Assembly: GCA_005239435.1 (NCBI GenBank)
Contig: ML241305.1
Coordinates: 705,289-769,288, forward strand
Source of the DNA: Halorussus salinisoli
GTDB lineage: Archaea; Halobacteriota; Halobacteria; Halobacteriales; Haladaptataceae
Length of the DNA stretch: 64,000 nucleotides
Reading direction: 5' to 3'
Shown here: piece after piece, positions 62,414-64,000 of the stretch
Layout of the letters: every line of letters starts with the position of its first letter
How positions within the stretch are numbered: position 1 is the first letter of the stretch
Notes under the pieces: generated by a model
Databases searched by the model: none
What the model saw: the letters and a program-made list of their open reading frames with translations, nothing else
Told to the model about the DNA's origin: nothing
Program-made: the position numbers and the translations under genes

Positions 62414-64000
62414 ATGCCCTACAAGATCGATTTCTTCGACGGGGAGGTCGTCGAGTGGTCGCTTATCGATAACGGCGCGACGAGCGAGCGAGTGCTGGAC
62501 TACACGCCCACCTTCTACGTGGGTGTCGGTGAGGGAGACGACGAGTCGCTTCCGGATGTCCAGCGGCTGCTGGAGCAGTTTCCGACGGTGGCCCGGACGA
62601 GCTTCGAGGAGTGGCGGCCGGGCTTCCGTCACGACGCCGAACAGACGCTTCGCGTCGACTGTACGGACATCGAGGAGGTCACTCGCCTCGCACGGTGGGT
62701 CCGCGAGTGGGGCGCTCCCGGCGAGTACCGCTGTTTCAACGTCGACTTCTCGCGGGAGTTCCGATACTGCGTCGAAGAGAACTGTTCACCGACACCAGCA
62801 AGAGAGCTCACGACGCTTTCCATCGAGGGCCGTCCCCACGAGTTCGACGACCGAGAGCTACCACCGCTAACGGTCGGTAGTAAGCAGGTCGGCCGGTCGC
62901 CAGATATCGCCTTGCCGCGCATCGAGGAGATCGTTGCTCGCGAAGACCCGGACGTTCTCGTCGTCGACTCCGCTCGACTCCTCGCCGAGTTGCACGACCT
63001 CGCGAACAGACTGAACTACGACCTCCAACTAGGGCGACGGCCGGGCTTCCAGCAGCTCGCCACCGCCTCGGCGTACGCGAGCTACGGACGAGTCGGTCAC
63101 TCGCCAGCCCGATACAACGTCCCCGGACGTGTACTCCTCGACCGCTCGAACACGTTCTTCTACCGGGTCACGAACATGGCTGGCTGTGTCGACCTCGTGC
63201 GACGCTCCAGAAAGCCTCTACAGGAACTCTCGTGGGCGTCGATCGGAAACGTCCTGACGGCGATCCAAATCCGCGAAGCCTTGTCGCGGAACGTTCTCGT
63301 CCCGTGGCAGGCGTGGCGACCGGAGCAGTTCAAGACGATGCGCCAGCTACACGATGCAGACCGCGGCGGGTTCACGTTCGCCCCGAACGTCGGGGTCCAC
63401 GAAGACGTCCACGAACTCGACTTCTCGTCGCTGTACCCCAATATCATCTGCGAGTACAACGTCTCGCCGGAGAAGATACGATGTGAGTGCCACGCCGACC
63501 GAGAAGACGTCCCTGGACTCGGCTATTGCATCTGCGACGACCGTGGGTATCTGCCGGACGTACTCCAACCGCTCGTCGACGACCGGGACGAGATCAAGGC
63601 CGGGATTCGGGAGACCGACGACCCCGAGCGACTGGCGGATCTAGAAGGCCGGTCGGAAGCGATCAAGTGGATTCTCGTCTCGTGCTTCGGGTATCAGGGC
63701 TTCTCGAACGCGAAGTTCGGCCGCATCGAGTGCCACGAAGCCATCAACGCGTTCGCTCGCGAAATCCTCCTCGACGCCAAAGAGGTCCTGGAGAACGGCG
63801 GCTGGGAGGTCGTCCACGGAATCGTCGACAGTATCTGGGTCACCGCCCGCCCCGAGACGGAACAGACCGCGCTGGACACGCTCGCGAGGCAGATTAGCGA
63901 CGACGCTGGAATTCGCCTCGAGCGCGAAGCGACGTACGATTGGGTCGCGTTCGTCCCGCAACGGAACTCGGACGCAGGCGCGTTGACGAAATACTTCGGG
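62414..64000 (+). CDS. Family B DNA polymerase (PolB2-like), partial, degenerate motifs
   Basis: 529 codons to the window edge; C-terminus missing. Motif A is intact (LDFSSLYPNII, D336). Motif B reads KWILVSCFGYQG (K418): the usual Asn is Val422 and the Tyr is Phe425. Motif C reads HGIVDSIWV where YGDTDS is expected: first Asp is Ile470, second Asp (D472) is kept. The exonuclease region (LTTLSIEGRP, VVDSARLLAELHDLANRL) lacks the DIE and NxxFD motifs. Palm end: GALTKYFG. Similar to the reported inactivated archaeal B-family polymerases. Follows the 96-aa gene by 6 bp. Confidence 0.85.
   Translation, partial: MPYKIDFFDGEVVEWSLIDNGATSERVLDYTPTFYVGVGEGDDESLPDVQRLLEQFPTVARTSFEEWRPGFRHDAEQTLRVDCTDIEEVTRLARWVREWGAPGEYRCFNVDFSREFRYCVEENCSPTPARELTTLSIEGRPHEFDDRELPPLTVGSKQVGRSPDIALPRIEEIVAREDPDVLVVDSARLLAELHDLANRLNYDLQLGRRPGFQQLATASAYASYGRVGHSPARYNVPGRVLLDRSNTFFYRVTNMAGCVDLVRRSRKPLQELSWASIGNVLTAIQIREALSRNVLVPWQAWRPEQFKTMRQLHDADRGGFTFAPNVGVHEDVHELDFSSLYPNIICEYNVSPEKIRCECHADREDVPGLGYCICDDRGYLPDVLQPLVDDRDEIKAGIRETDDPERLADLEGRSEAIKWILVSCFGYQGFSNAKFGRIECHEAINAFAREILLDAKEVLENGGWEVVHGIVDSIWVTARPETEQTALDTLARQISDDAGIRLEREATYDWVAFVPQRNSDAGALTKYFG

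Noticed and set aside
1..64000. tRNA, rRNA, CRISPR arrays and intact insertion sequences
   Set aside because: No cloverleaf-like TPsiC-arm sequences, no regularly spaced 25-37-bp direct repeats and no transposase motifs were noticed by eye; a covariance search could still reveal a small RNA.

Overview
The window is chromosomal DNA from a halophilic archaeon (class Halobacteria). It is GC-rich, its proteins are acidic and poor in lysine, and many start codons lie about 27 bp behind a TATA element, as in leaderless haloarchaeal transcripts. Haloarchaeal or archaeal markers include SepF, RLI/ABCE1, Sec61-beta, an EMC6-like protein, archaemetzincin, FAU-1, F420 reductase, geranylgeranyl reductase, PGF-CTERM sorting and many small zinc-finger proteins. 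Genus cannot be fixed from the sequence alone. Most of the window is core chromosome (hisE, pdxT, ribE, uvrA, RLI, sepF).

Layout. 0-4.3 kb: AIR-synthase-like gene, DUF5518-type membrane protein, then a 0.7-kb gene-free segment with a converging array of origin-recognition-box-like repeats directly upstream of an orc1/cdc6 gene, a strong candidate replication origin. 4.4-9.9 kb: HisE, BFN-domain protein, PdxT, a phosphotransferase, Sec61-beta, thioredoxin, DUF2071 and RDD proteins. 9.9-14.3 kb: two tandem M32 carboxypeptidases and an M20 hydrolase. 14.4-19.5 kb: a pentapeptide-repeat/K+-channel fusion, a two-gene membrane operon and a PIN-ATPase-KH protein. 19.5-20.4 kb: head-to-head C-terminal remnants of a peptide ABC transporter. 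20.5-26.5 kb: HTH regulator, EMC6-like protein with RLI, arylsulfotransferase-like protein, archaemetzincin, UPF0146, FNT channel. 26.5-32.9 kb: several small zinc-finger proteins among an HxlR regulator, a HAD phosphatase, F420 reductase and a UvrD-type helicase. 33-37.6 kb: riboflavin synthase, PrsW protease, FAU-1, SepF. 37.7-41.3 kb: two tandem Tat-exported subtilases. 41.4-50.3 kb: DUF1028, PUA, YgfZ-like, LURP-one, AI-2E-type permease and UvrA. 50.4-59.1 kb: HTH/membrane protein, geranylgeranyl reductase, SDR, universal stress protein, ROK kinase, LVIVD/PGF-CTERM surface protein, NifU-like, DUF5611 and a long acidic zinc-finger protein.

The right end (about 59.1-64 kb) differs in character: lower GC in its intergenic parts, a second and shorter orc/cdc6 gene, a different family of near-palindromic ORB-like elements, an exported orphan, then a tightly packed cassette of a RecA-like protein without a P-loop, a 96-aa protein and a family-B DNA polymerase whose catalytic and exonuclease motifs are degenerate. 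It reads as a second origin with its own replication genes, plausibly an integrated element or a second chromosomal origin, and is the most interesting part of the window. The polymerase runs off the right edge.

No tRNA, rRNA, CRISPR array or intact insertion sequence was recognised.
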